Assembly: GCF_021216675.1 (NCBI RefSeq)
Contig: NZ_CP086120.1
Coordinates: forward strand, 930,001-994,000
Source of the DNA: Streptomyces gobiensis
GTDB lineage: Bacteria > Actinomycetota > Actinomycetes > Streptomycetales > Streptomycetaceae
Reading direction: 5' to 3'
Length of the DNA stretch: 64,000 nt
Shown here: positions 53,772 to 62,922 of the stretch, one piece after another
How the letters are laid out: every line of letters begins with the position of its first letter
Position numbering within the stretch: the stretch's first letter is position 1
Made by a program: the position numbers and the translations under genes
Notes under the pieces: model-generated
Told to the model about the DNA's origin: nothing
The model's input: the letters and a program-made list of their open reading frames with translations, nothing else
The model's database searches: none

Positions 53772-54998
53772 TTATTCGCGACCCGGCGCAGCCGGAGACG
53801 TGCTGCCGGGCAGCCGCCTGCTCACCCCGTGGGCGACCACCCGGGAGGCCCGGGACCCGTCGCGGTCCAGGAAGCCCGCCAGCAGGGCAATGGCCAGGCC
53901 GGTCACGGCCAGGACCGCGCCGACCAGAGTCGGCGACATCCACCCCCAGCCCGCCGCGATCGCGGCGCCGCCCAGCCACGCGCCACCCGCGTTCGCGAGA
54001 TTGAACGCGGAGTGGTTCGAGGCCGACGCCAGGGTCGGCGCGTCCTGGGCCTTGTTCATGACCAGCATCTGCAACGGCGTGGTCGTCATAAAGCCGACCG
54101 CGCCGATGACGACGACCGTGGCGAGGGCCGCCCAGCGGACATGGACGGTGAAGTTGAAGAGGACCAGGACCACGGCGAGCGTCGCGAGCGAACCGTACAG
54201 GGTCGGGCGCAGAGCGCGGTCGGTCAGCGGACCGGCGATCAGCGCGCCCAGCGTCATACCGATGCCGAAGAGGGCGAGAACGATCGTCACCGAGGATTCA
54301 GCGAAGCCGGTGACATCGGTCATCATCTTGGCGAGATAGCTGTAGACGGCGAAGACCCCGGCGAAGCCGAAGACCGCAGTGAGCAGCCCGAGCAGCACCT
54401 GGCGGTTGCCCAGGGCGCGCAGCTCATGACCGAGGCCGCCCTGGTGGCCCAGCGGAAGCCGCGGGATCAGCGCGGACAGCGCGGCCATCGCGAACAGGCC
54501 GATGACCGTGACGACGAGGAACGTGGCTCGCCAGCCCAGTTGCTGGCCGAGCGCGGTCCCCGCCGGGACGCCGACGATGTTGGCGACGGTCAGCCCGAGG
54601 AACATCGTGGCGACGGCCCGCGCCCGCCGCTCGGGTGCGACCAGCCGGGCGGCGACCACCGCGCCGACCCCGAAGAACGCGCCGTGCGGCAGCCCGGCGA
54701 GCACCCGTCCGGCCAGCAGCGTGCCAAAGCCGGGGGCAAGGGCGGAGGCGAGGTTGCCGATGGTGAAGAGGGCCATCAGCAGTATCAGCATCCGCTTGCG
54801 CGGGACGCGGGCACCGACGGCGGTGAGCATGGGGGCGCCGATGACGACGCCGATGGCGTAGGCGGAGACGAGGTAACCGGCGGTGGGCACGGAGGTGCCC
54901 AGATCGTCGGCGACATTGGGCAGCAGGCCCATCATCACGAACTCCGTGGTGCCGATGCCGAAGGCACTGATCGCCAGGGCCAGCACGGCCAGGGGCAT
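53772..54998 (-). CDS. MFS drug/sugar efflux transporter (DHA1 type)
   Basis: 408 residues from the ATG at 54998 with twelve membrane helices. Start LAVLALAISAFGIGTTEFVMMGLLP is typical of the AraJ/Cml-like arabinose/chloramphenicol exporter group. The loop 2-3 motif A is GARVPRKRMLI, and the motif C-like GxxxGPxxG appears as GVGAVVAARL and GLTVANIVGVPAG. It should export drugs or metabolites by proton antiport. A perfect 10-bp inverted repeat lies 53 bp upstream of its start, but no regulator gene is adjacent. Confidence 0.9.
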   Translation of the reverse strand: MPLAVLALAISAFGIGTTEFVMMGLLPNVADDLGTSVPTAGYLVSAYAIGVVIGAPMLTAVGARVPRKRMLILLMALFTIGNLASALAPGFGTLLAGRVLAGLPHGAFFGVGAVVAARLVAPERRARAVATMFLGLTVANIVGVPAGTALGQQLGWRATFLVVTVIGLFAMAALSALIPRLPLGHQGGLGHELRALGNRQVLLGLLTAVFGFAGVFAVYSYLAKMMTDVTGFAESSVTIVLALFGIGMTLGALIAGPLTDRALRPTLYGSLATLAVVLVLFNFTVHVRWAALATVVVIGAVGFMTTTPLQMLVMNKAQDAPTLASASNHSAFNLANAGGAWLGGAAIAAGWGWMSPTLVGAVLAVTGLAIALLAGFLDRDGSRASRVVAHGVSRRLPGSTSPAAPGRE

Positions 54999-55050
54999 GG
55001 GAGGACCTTTCAGGGCGGCAGAGGTCAAGGCAGGGCTGTATGTTTTCACG

Positions 55051-55081
55051 CGGAACAAATTCTCGCAGCTGATTTGTTCCG
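55051..55081. promoter_or_regulatory. Perfect 10-bp inverted repeat upstream of the MFS gene
   Basis: CGGAACAAAT (55051-55060) and ATTTGTTCCG (55072-55081) with an 11-nt spacer. The size and symmetry fit a MarR- or TetR-type operator controlling the MFS gene (start 54998). It lies 27 bp from the 3' end of the EEP gene. Confidence 0.65.
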
Positions 55082-55108
55082 GGAGACAACAAACAGGTTG
55101 CGAGACGG

Positions 55109-56137
55109 CTACAGCCCGACGGACGCCGCGATCGGCAGATGGTCGCTGCCCGTCGCCGGGAGCGTCCACGAGGACAGCGGCTCAATCCCCCTGACCATGA
55201 TCTGGTCGATCCGTGCCACCGGGAACTCAGCGGGCCAGCTGAAGCCGAAGCCCGCGCCCGCCGCGCCCTGTGTGGAGCGCATCTGGGAGGTGACCGGGGC
55301 CAGCGCCCGGTCGTTCATGGTCCCGTTGAGGTCACCGAGCAGCACCACCCGCTCGAGTGGTTCCCGGGCGATCGCCTCGCCCAGTTGCTCCGCGGCGTCA
55401 TCGCGCTGGTTCGCGGTGAACCCGGCCTTGAACTTCACCCGCACCGACGGCAGATGCGCCACATAGAAGGCGACATCGCCCTGCTCGGTGGTCACCGTGG
55501 TACGCATCGCGCGGGTCCAGCCCATCTTGATGTCCACGGGCTCGGTCGCGCTCAGCGGATACTTGCTCCACAGGCCGACGGTGCCCTCCACGGCGTGATG
55601 ACGGTACGTGCCTTTGAGGACGGCGTCGTAAGTGGCGACCGAGCGGTTCGGCAGCTCCTCCACGGCGATGACATCCGCGCCTGAATCGGCCAGATCGCGG
55701 GCCGTGGCGGTCGGGTCGGGGTTGTCGGCGTCCACATTGTGGGTGAGGACGGTGAGGTCACCGTCGGCGCCGGTCTTGTCGGTGACCAGTGGGCCGAAGA
55801 GATTGGCCCAGACAAGCAGCGGCAGCAGCAGGGCGATCAGCGCGGTTGCCGAGCGCCGCAGCAGGGCGAGCAGAAGAAGCAGCGGGATGCCCAGCCCGAT
55901 CCAGGGCAGAAGGGTTTCCAGCAGGCTGCCGAGGTTTCCAATGGTATTGGGAATCTTGGAATGCAAGGCCATGGCCGAACCGAGGAGCACGGCGAGTGCG
56001 GCGAGCACCCAGCCGCGTCGCCACTTGCCCCTGCCGCCCCAGCGGCCGAGCGCCCGGCGGCCCCGGGCAGAGGAACCAGGGCGCCCGGACCGCTCCGCGG
56101 TGACCTCTCCCGCCTCCGTCATATACGCCCGTGCCAT
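55109..56137 (-). CDS. Endonuclease/exonuclease/phosphatase-family membrane protein
   Basis: 342 residues from the ATG at 56137 with GAGGAAAG upstream. It has a basic N-terminus (~20-45), three membrane helices (~45-115), then an EEP domain (~125-342): LTVLTHNVDADN, VIAVEELPNR (catalytic Glu), VYVAHLPSVR-like FYVAHLPSV, LLGDLNGTMND (Asp-x-Asn) and GSDHLPI (Asp-His), all catalytic-fold residues. Membrane-anchored EEP proteins of this build are common in actinobacteria, with lipid or nucleotide phosphodiester substrates suspected. It is divergent from panB. Confidence 0.9.
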   Translation of the reverse strand: MARAYMTEAGEVTAERSGRPGSSARGRRALGRWGGRGKWRRGWVLAALAVLLGSAMALHSKIPNTIGNLGSLLETLLPWIGLGIPLLLLLALLRRSATALIALLLPLLVWANLFGPLVTDKTGADGDLTVLTHNVDADNPDPTATARDLADSGADVIAVEELPNRSVATYDAVLKGTYRHHAVEGTVGLWSKYPLSATEPVDIKMGWTRAMRTTVTTEQGDVAFYVAHLPSVRVKFKAGFTANQRDDAAEQLGEAIAREPLERVVLLGDLNGTMNDRALAPVTSQMRSTQGAAGAGFGFSWPAEFPVARIDQIMVRGIEPLSSWTLPATGSDHLPIAASVGL

Positions 56138-56222
56138 GCGTCTTTCCTCACTGCCCAAGTACCGCTGGCCATCGATGCAAGAACGATAGGCGATGGTCAG
56201 CAATTGTCCCGAAAAGGTCCTT

Positions 56223-56241
56223 GGCCCGCTCTCGGCGGGCC
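56223..56241. other. 7-bp-arm hairpin in the EEP-panB gap
   Basis: GGCCCGC-tctcg-GCGGGCC, perfect 7-bp arms, in the 305-bp region between the two divergent starts. It may be a regulatory or terminator structure; I see nothing else firm in that region. Confidence 0.35.
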
Positions 56242-56442
56242 CCTCGGTGTGCAGGACGATCACGGGTGCGGGACGGGTTCCGTGCTGGGCTGCCTGCGTC
56301 GCTGATGTGACACAACGCGCACATTCAGCGAAGGGCGACGCGGGCTCCCCCCTTTCCGCGCCCACGTTCCTGGTGTCACCATGGAGTGCGATCCGGGGAC
56401 GCCGTAAGGGCGCCTCGAGACGAGACCACAGGAGCCAATGCA

Positions 56443-57300
56443 ATGACGCATGCCCAGGGAGCGGCGGCCGACAGCAGCAAGGCGCTGTACGGCGGAGCCC
56501 AGAACCGACGCATCACCGTCCGCGATCTCGCCACCGCCAAGGAGCGCGGCGAGAAGTGGCCCATGCTGACCGCTTATGACGCGATGACCGCGTCTGTCTT
56601 CGATGAGGCCGGTATTCCGGTCATGCTGGTCGGCGATTCGATGGGTAACTGCCATCTCGGCTATGACACCACCGTGCCCGTCACGATGGACCAGATGACC
56701 CTTCTGTCCGCCGCCGTCGTACGGGGCACCCGGCGCGCCCTCATCGTCGGCGATATGCCCTTCGGTTCCTATCAGGAGGGCCCCACGCAGGCGTTGCGCA
56801 ACGCCACCCGGCTGGTGAAGGACGCCGGGGTCGGCGCCGTGAAGCTGGAGGGCGGCGAGCGTTCGCTGCACCAGACCGAGCTGCTGGTCTCCGCCGGCAT
56901 CCCGGTGATGTCGCATCTCGGCCTCACCCCGCAGTCCGTCAACACCATGGGGTACCGGGTGCAGGGCCGTAGCGACGAGGCCGCGCATCAGCTGCTGCGC
57001 GATGCCAAGGCGGCTCAGGACGCGGGTGCCTTCGCCGTTGTCCTGGAGCTGGTACCGGCCGAGCTGGCTGCCGAGGTCACCCGCTCGCTGCACATTCCGA
57101 CCGTCGGCATCGGCGCTGGTCCGGGCTGTGACGCGCAGGTGCTGGTGTGGACCGACATGGCGGGGCTGACCGCGGGGAAGATGCCGCGCTTCGTCAAGCA
57201 GTACGCGCAGCTTCGGGAGGCGCTGGGTGGGGCGGCGAAGGCCTTCGCCGAGGATGTCGTCGGGGGCGGTTTTCCGCTGGAGGAGCACACCTTCCACTGA
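56443..57300 (+). CDS. panB: 3-methyl-2-oxobutanoate hydroxymethyltransferase
   Basis: 285 residues from the ATG at 56443 with AGGAG ~8 nt upstream. PanB barrel motifs: ITVRDLATAKERGEKWPMLT then AYDAMTA, VGDSMGNCHLGYDTT (metal Asp), VGDMPFGSYQ, AVKLEGG and SHLGLTPQSVN, VLELVPAE and GIGAGPGCDAQVLV. It transfers a hydroxymethyl group from methylene-tetrahydrofolate to ketoisovalerate, the first step of pantothenate synthesis. It stands alone; repeat copy 6 follows its stop. Confidence 0.96.
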   Translation: MTHAQGAAADSSKALYGGAQNRRITVRDLATAKERGEKWPMLTAYDAMTASVFDEAGIPVMLVGDSMGNCHLGYDTTVPVTMDQMTLLSAAVVRGTRRALIVGDMPFGSYQEGPTQALRNATRLVKDAGVGAVKLEGGERSLHQTELLVSAGIPVMSHLGLTPQSVNTMGYRVQGRSDEAAHQLLRDAKAAQDAGAFAVVLELVPAELAAEVTRSLHIPTVGIGAGPGCDAQVLVWTDMAGLTAGKMPRFVKQYAQLREALGGAAKAFAEDVVGGGFPLEEHTFH

Positions 57301-57383
57301 CGTCGGCGCGCGCGTCTTTCGTCGCGGGGTAGCCCCTATCCCGTCGCCTTCCCGGCGCCGGGGCGGGGGCTTCCCCCGTCTCA

Positions 57384-57591
57384 CCCCTTCCCGGCTGCAC
57401 CGATCTGCGGCTCCGCCGCGTGGCGGGGCTTGCGCCCGGCTGCGGGGTGCCGGGGGTGGGTTTCCCCGTATCCCGCCCCTTCCCGGAAACCGGGGCTCGC
57501 GCCCCGGGCCCCGGGGTTGGCCCGGTGCGGGACGGTGGCCGGTGTTGTGCCCACCCGTGCCGCCCCTCGGGCGGCCCGAGTGCCCACAACA
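57384..57591. repeat. Intergenic repeat family, copy 6 (right part missing)
   Basis: Left end CCCCTTCCCGGCTGCACC at 57384, then GCGGCTCCGCCGC, the CCGGGGC-type hairpin and the central stem-loop at 57543-57591, identical to those of copies 1 and 3. The right end and the GGGGGC/GCCCCC hairpin are missing. It lies between panB and the ABC exporter, on the 3' side of panB. Confidence 0.83.
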
Positions 57592-57702
57592 CTCGGGGCC
57601 ACCATCCAGACCTGCCCCAACGTGTCGGCCGACCCCGTAGCGGGGTTCCGCTGTCGGCGGGGTGTCGGTTGGTTGTCGGTGGTGGGTGAGACAGTTGGTG
57701 AC

Positions 57703-58704
57703 ATGACGCGACAGAATGCCGTAGAAGTACGCGGACTGGTCAAGCACTTCGGTGCTACCAGGGCCGTCGACGGGGTGGACCTCACGGTAAAGGAAGGCAC
57801 TGTCCTTGGTGTGCTCGGGCCGAATGGCGCGGGCAAGACCACTCTCGTCCGTTGTCTGTCCACGCTGCTGGTGCCCGACGCGGGTACCGCCACCGTGGCG
57901 GGATATGACGTAGTGCGCCAGCCACGCGCGCTGCGCCGCACCATAGGTCTGACCGGGCAGTACGCCTCGGTCGATGAGAAGCTGTCCGGCTGGGAGAACC
58001 TGTACATGATCGGGCGGCTGCTCGATCTGCCCCGGGCCGCCGCGCGCCGTCGCGCGGATGATCTGCTGGAGCGGTTCTCGCTGAACGAGGCCGCGAAGAA
58101 GCCCGCCGCCCAGTACTCCGGCGGGATGCGCCGCCGCCTCGACCTGGCCGCCTCCATGATCGGCGACCCGCAGGTGCTCTACCTGGATGAGCCGACCACC
58201 GGCCTGGACCCGCGTACCCGTAACGAGGTGTGGGACGAGGTCAAGCGGATGGCCTCAGAGGGCACCACGGTCCTGCTCACCACGCAGTACATGGAGGAGG
58301 CCGAGCAGCTCGCCAACGAGCTGACGGTCATCGACCGCGGCAAGGTCATCGCCGAGGGCCAGATCCATGAGCTGAAGGCGAAGGTCGGCGGTCGCACCCT
58401 GCAGATCCGTCCCACCGACGCCGGTGAGCTGCACCGGATGGTCGGCGCCATCGCGCAGGCCGGTCTGGACGGGATCGCCGGGGCGACCGCGGATGAGGCG
58501 GACGGGGTGGTGAACGTGCCGATCGTCAGCGATGAACAGCTCACCGCGGTGGTCAGCCTGCTCGGTGAGCGCGGCTTCGCGCTGGCCGGGATCAACACCC
58601 ATATGCCCAGTCTGGACGAGGTCTTCCTGGCCATCACCGGCCAGAAGGCCACCCACCAGGAAGTGGCCGGAAACGACAAGGAACTTGAGGAGGTCGCGGC
58701 ATGA
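57703..58704 (+). CDS. DrrA-type ABC exporter ATPase
   Basis: 333 residues from the ATG at 57703. Walker A GPNGAGKTT (~44-52), Q-loop GQYASVDEKLSG, signature YSGGMRRRLDLA (~140-151), Walker B VLYLDEPTTGLDP (~160-172) and H/Q-loop TTQYMEEAEQL, then the ~100-residue C-terminal domain usual in DrrA drug-export ATPases. It overlaps the permease start by ATGA. Such pairs export daunorubicin-like or other amphiphilic compounds. No biosynthetic cluster is next to it, so the substrate is open. Confidence 0.93.
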   Translation: MTRQNAVEVRGLVKHFGATRAVDGVDLTVKEGTVLGVLGPNGAGKTTLVRCLSTLLVPDAGTATVAGYDVVRQPRALRRTIGLTGQYASVDEKLSGWENLYMIGRLLDLPRAAARRRADDLLERFSLNEAAKKPAAQYSGGMRRRLDLAASMIGDPQVLYLDEPTTGLDPRTRNEVWDEVKRMASEGTTVLLTTQYMEEAEQLANELTVIDRGKVIAEGQIHELKAKVGGRTLQIRPTDAGELHRMVGAIAQAGLDGIAGATADEADGVVNVPIVSDEQLTAVVSLLGERGFALAGINTHMPSLDEVFLAITGQKATHQEVAGNDKELEEVAA

Positions 58705-59543
58705 GCGCGGCAACGGCCACTGCTCCGGCGCCGGTCAAGCCGGGGGCCGATGAGGGGCGGATAGGGCTGCGGGGGAATCTGCGGCACATCGGCGCGCTGG
58801 TCCGACGGCACGCCCTGCAGATCAAGCAGGACCCAGAGTCGATGATGGACGCGCTGCTGATGCCGGTCATCTTCACCCTGCTGTTTGTGTTCGTCTTCGG
58901 CGGCGCGATCGGCGGCGGGGGCATGGAGGGCGGCCGGGAGAATTACGTGCAGTATCTGATGCCCGGGATGATGGCCATGATGGGCATGAACATCGCCATG
59001 GCGGTGGGCACCGGCATCAACGAGGACTTCCGCAAGGGGGTGATGGACCGCTTCCGGTCCATGCCCATCGCCCGCTCCTCGGTGCTGGTCGCCAAGGTTG
59101 TGGTGGAGATCGGCCGGATGCTGATCGCCATCACCGTGCTGCTGACCGTCGGTTTCCTGGTCGGCCTGGACATCCATGGCCGCTGGCTGGAGATGTTCGC
59201 GGCGATCGGTCTGACGGCGCTCTTCGGTGCCTCACTGGTGTGGATCTTCATGCTGCTGGGGCTCACCATGCGCACCGCGCAGGCCGTCCAGGGTGTGTCC
59301 TTTCTGGTGCTGATGCCACTGCAGTTCGGCTCCTCGGTCTTCGTGCCGGTCAAGACCATGCCGGGATGGCTGGAGACCTTTACCAGCGTCAATCCGCTGA
59401 CTCATGTGGCGGACGCCTCCCGGGGGTTGATGACCGGGTATGGGGCGGTCGCCCAGCCCGCGATGTGGACCGTGATCTGGGCCGTCGGGCTGACCGCGGT
59501 CATGGCCCCGGTGGCGATCGCGAAGTTCCGTAAGAAGGCCTGA
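58701..59543 (+). CDS. DrrB-type ABC-2 exporter permease
   Basis: 280 residues starting in the ATGA overlap with the ATPase gene. Six membrane helices; cytoplasmic N-terminus with LRHIGALVRRHALQIKQDPE; the ABC-2 signature region PLQFGSSVFVPVKTMPGWLE then TFTSVNPLTH in the C-terminal third. It makes the export channel with the upstream ATPase. It ends 8 bp before the end of the convergent AfsR-like gene. Confidence 0.93.
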   Translation: MSAATATAPAPVKPGADEGRIGLRGNLRHIGALVRRHALQIKQDPESMMDALLMPVIFTLLFVFVFGGAIGGGGMEGGRENYVQYLMPGMMAMMGMNIAMAVGTGINEDFRKGVMDRFRSMPIARSSVLVAKVVVEIGRMLIAITVLLTVGFLVGLDIHGRWLEMFAAIGLTALFGASLVWIFMLLGLTMRTAQAVQGVSFLVLMPLQFGSSVFVPVKTMPGWLETFTSVNPLTHVADASRGLMTGYGAVAQPAMWTVIWAVGLTAVMAPVAIAKFRKKA

Positions 59544-59551
59544 GACCGGGC

Positions 59552-62500
59552 TCAGATGAGGGCGGCGGCCTCTGTCATGGAGAGCTCGCCGCCCTCGGCG
59601 TATGCCCGCTCGTACGCCGCGTCGCCCAGCGCCGCCCGTGTCGCCCGCTCCGCCCGCTCCCGGGACTCCCGCAGCATGGCGGGCTGATACCAGTGAGGCG
59701 GGTACAGCCTGCCGAACGCGCCGAGCAGGCGCGCGGCGTCCGGCGCCCGGTCGAGGGCGCACACCGCCTCGGCGGTCATGGCCAGATAGCTGATCGCCAG
59801 CTCCGGCACGATCATCTCGCCGAGCTGGTCCCGGGTCTCCTCGATCGCTGTCCGAAACCTGGTGCGCGCCGTCTCCGGCCTGCCCTCCAGCGTCTCCAGC
59901 CAGCCGAACAGCCCCTCGACCATGCCGAGGAAGAGCCGTGCCGCCCCCTTGCCGAAGTCTGTCACCAGCGCGTCGAGTTGCTCCCGGCACTCGGCCAGCC
60001 GTCCGGTGCGTCCCAGCCACGTCGTGAGGTGGAGCCGGGCGAGGGGGACGGCGTCGGTGGTGAGCCGCTCGCTCTCGGCCAGCGTCTCGCGCAGCAGCCG
60101 CTCGCCCGCCTCGCCCTGCCCGGACTCCACCAGCGCACCGCCCAGCCGGGCACGCAGCATCGACACCTGGGACTGTGCGCCCAGCCCCTCGGCGATGCGG
60201 ATGCCCCGCCGGGTGTCCTCGATGGCGCCGGCCAGATCGCCGCGGCGTTCGCGCATTTCACCCCGGCTGGACAGTGCCTCGGCCATACCCCAGCCATTGT
60301 CGAGCCGGGTGAAGATCTCCAGGCTTTCGTCGGCGTCCCGGATCGCCTGCGTCTGCCGGTGCGGGATATCGCCCCGCAGCCGGGAACGCATCTGAAGCGC
60401 GTAGCCCAGCTCCCAGTCGTATCCGAGTTCCCGGCACGTCGTCACCGTGGCGTCCATGAGCTCTGGCAGCCGGGTGAACTCACCGAGCAGTACGCAGGCG
60501 TAGAACCAGACCAGTCCGGGGTTGCGGCATGTCTGCGGCTGGCCTGGCCGGTAGCTGTCGACGATGCCGCGCAGCAGCTCCCTGGTCTCCGGCTCGGTCG
60601 CCGCGTCCAGGGAGAACGGCTCGGCTACCGCGAGCTCGACCATGCGCACCCCGCGCCGGGCCTCCCACAGCTGTTCCGGGTCCATGGGCGGCGGCGCGTC
60701 CGTGCAGCCCTCGGCGAGCGGGGGCGCGGGGATGACGGGCGGTTCAAAGGGGTTCGGGCCCAGCGCGGCGGCGGCCCGGCACCAGGTACGGGCGTCGGTA
60801 CGGTGGTCGCGCAGCTGCCAGAACCAGCTCATGGACAGGGCCAGACACAGCGCCTCGTGCTCATCCCGGGCGTCGAGGGCATGACGCAGCGCGGTGCGGA
60901 TGTTGTCGTGCTCGCTCTCCAGCCGGTCCAGATGGCGACGCTGCTCGGGGCCGCGCAGCAACGCGTCGGTGGTGCGGGCGAGTTCCCGGTAGGTGACCAG
61001 GTGCCGCTGCTCGACGGTGGACCGCTCCCCCGCCTCCGCGAGGCGCTCGGCCGCGTATTCGCCGACGGTCTCCAGCAGCCGGTAACGCATCCCGTTGCCG
61101 GGGGTGGGGGCTGCGACCACCAGCGACTTGTCGACAAGCGAGCCGAGCAGCGCGGTCACATCGCGCGGGTCAACGCCGTCGCCGGAGCAGACCGCCTCCG
61201 CCTGCGCCAGCTCGCAGCCGCCCGAGAAGACCGACAGCCTGCGCAGCACTGCCCGTTCCGGGGCGTCGAGCAGTTCCCAGGACCAGTCGACGACCGCGCG
61301 CAGGGTCTGCTGCCGGGGCAGCGCGGTCCGGCTGCCGCTGGTCAGCAGCCGGAAGCGGTTGTCCAGGCGGTCGGCGAGCTGGCGTGGGGTGAGGGCACGC
61401 AGCCGGGCGGCGGCCAGTTCGATGGCGAGTGGGAGGCCGTCCAGCCTACGGCAGATCTCCGCGCAGGCCGCTGGGTCCTGGTCGGTGCGGAAGCCGGGGC
61501 GGGTGACCGCGCCCCGTTCTTCCAGCAGCCGCAGCGCAACCGGGTCCGGCAGCGGATCCACCACCAGGGCGGACTCACCCGGCACACCCAGCGGTTCTCG
61601 GCTGGTGGCGAGCACGGTGACCTGCGGGCATTCGGTGAGCAGCTTCTCCACGAGCCGCGCCGCCGCGTCGATGACATGCTCGCAGTTGTCCAGCAGGAGC
61701 AGCATGCGCTGGTGGGCACAGCGCTCGGCGAGCTGGGCGAGCGGATCCAGCGCGTGCGGGTCGGTGGCCGCGCGCAGCCCCTCGGCGGTGGTGCCGCGGA
61801 TGACGGTCTCCCGGCCGCCGAGCGCGGTGAGAACGGTCTCGGCGACGGTGTCCGGGTCCCGGGTGGGCGCGAGTTCGGCCAGCCATACGCCATCGGGCCA
61901 CTGGCCGGCGACCGCGTCGGCGGCCTCCTGGGAGAGCCGGGTCTTGCCGGCCCCGCCCGGCCCGAGCAGGGTGACCAGCCGGTATCGGCCGAGTTCGGTG
62001 CGGATCTCGGCCAGCTCCTCCTCGCGGCCGACAAAGGACGTCAGCCGCGCCCGGAGGTTCCCGGCCGCCCGTGCGGGTGCCGCTGCGGGCGCTGGTGCGG
62101 GTGCCGGTGCGGGCGCCTGCTGTGGCGGTGGCTCCGGCGGGAGCAGCAACTCCGCGTGCAGGGCGCGTAGTTCGACCCCGGGGTCGGCGCCGAGCAGCTC
62201 AACGATTTCGGCCCGTACGGTCTCGTACGCGGCCAGCGCCTCGGCGGTCCGTCCGGCGTCACGCAGCGCCCGCATCCGCAGCGCCTGCAGCGGCTCGTCC
62301 AGTGGATGCTCAGCGCACAGCTCCGCCAGTTCGGCCAGCACCGACTCGGGCCGCCCCAGCGCCAGTTGGGCCTCGGCGCGCCCCCGCCGTACCTCCAGTT
62401 GCCGTGCCTCGGCCCGTACGGCCGCCGGTCCGCCACCGTCCGGCAGATCGGCGAAGGCGGGCCCGCGCCACAGCGCCAGCGCCCCCTCCAGCAGTCGCGC

Positions 62501-62866
62501 GGCCTGCCCGGCGTCCCCGTCCGCCAGGGCGCGTGCGCCGTCGTCCGCCAGCCGTGCGAAGCGGGCGGCGTCCACCTCGTCCGGCCCGGCGCACAGCCGG
62601 TAGCCGTCGTGCTCGGAGGCGATGGCTTCCCGGCCCAGCAACCGGCGCAGCCGCCCGATCAGCGCCTGCAGGGCGCCCGTGGCATCGGCGGGCGGGTCGC
62701 CCTGCGCCCACACCTCACCGACCAGCGTGTCCGCCCGGACCGTACGCCCCTGGGCCATCGCGAGCGCGGTCAGCAGGGCACGCAGCCGCGCCCCGCCGAG
62801 CGGCACGGTGGTGCCGTCGTCGCGGAGCACCTGCGTCGTTCCGAGGATCCGATAGCGGTAGCCCAC
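59552..62866 (-). CDS. AfsR/SARP-like regulator with BTAD, NB-ARC and TPR parts
   Basis: 1104 residues from the GTG at 62866 (GTG 62899 is an alternative 11 codons upstream). Order: OmpR-type winged helix (~1-85, starting YRILGTTQVL); BTAD (~90-240); an Ala/Pro linker (~245-265, EPPPQQAPAPAPAPAP); NB-ARC ATPase with Walker A GPGGAGKTRL (~310-319), Walker B MLLLLDNCEHV and the RNBS-type LATSREPLGVPGE; winged-helix/TPR C-terminus to ~1104. Such proteins activate secondary-metabolite or stress genes in Streptomyces. It is divergent from the site-2 protease and convergent with the drrAB-type exporter, which may be a target. Confidence 0.9.
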   Translation of the reverse strand: MGYRYRILGTTQVLRDDGTTVPLGGARLRALLTALAMAQGRTVRADTLVGEVWAQGDPPADATGALQALIGRLRRLLGREAIASEHDGYRLCAGPDEVDAARFARLADDGARALADGDAGQAARLLEGALALWRGPAFADLPDGGGPAAVRAEARQLEVRRGRAEAQLALGRPESVLAELAELCAEHPLDEPLQALRMRALRDAGRTAEALAAYETVRAEIVELLGADPGVELRALHAELLLPPEPPPQQAPAPAPAPAPAAAPARAAGNLRARLTSFVGREEELAEIRTELGRYRLVTLLGPGGAGKTRLSQEAADAVAGQWPDGVWLAELAPTRDPDTVAETVLTALGGRETVIRGTTAEGLRAATDPHALDPLAQLAERCAHQRMLLLLDNCEHVIDAAARLVEKLLTECPQVTVLATSREPLGVPGESALVVDPLPDPVALRLLEERGAVTRPGFRTDQDPAACAEICRRLDGLPLAIELAAARLRALTPRQLADRLDNRFRLLTSGSRTALPRQQTLRAVVDWSWELLDAPERAVLRRLSVFSGGCELAQAEAVCSGDGVDPRDVTALLGSLVDKSLVVAAPTPGNGMRYRLLETVGEYAAERLAEAGERSTVEQRHLVTYRELARTTDALLRGPEQRRHLDRLESEHDNIRTALRHALDARDEHEALCLALSMSWFWQLRDHRTDARTWCRAAAALGPNPFEPPVIPAPPLAEGCTDAPPPMDPEQLWEARRGVRMVELAVAEPFSLDAATEPETRELLRGIVDSYRPGQPQTCRNPGLVWFYACVLLGEFTRLPELMDATVTTCRELGYDWELGYALQMRSRLRGDIPHRQTQAIRDADESLEIFTRLDNGWGMAEALSSRGEMRERRGDLAGAIEDTRRGIRIAEGLGAQSQVSMLRARLGGALVESGQGEAGERLLRETLAESERLTTDAVPLARLHLTTWLGRTGRLAECREQLDALVTDFGKGAARLFLGMVEGLFGWLETLEGRPETARTRFRTAIEETRDQLGEMIVPELAISYLAMTAEAVCALDRAPDAARLLGAFGRLYPPHWYQPAMLRESRERAERATRAALGDAAYERAYAEGGELSMTEAAALI

Positions 62867-62922
62867 CCGCCCATTGTCTCCTCGGGACACCCGGCTCACC
62901 TGGCCAGGTACGGTCAGGGCCC

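Noticed and set aside
59693..62170. 825-codon + strand frame opposite the AfsR-like gene
   Set aside because: Fully antisense to a clear multidomain regulator; low-complexity composition and no start signals.
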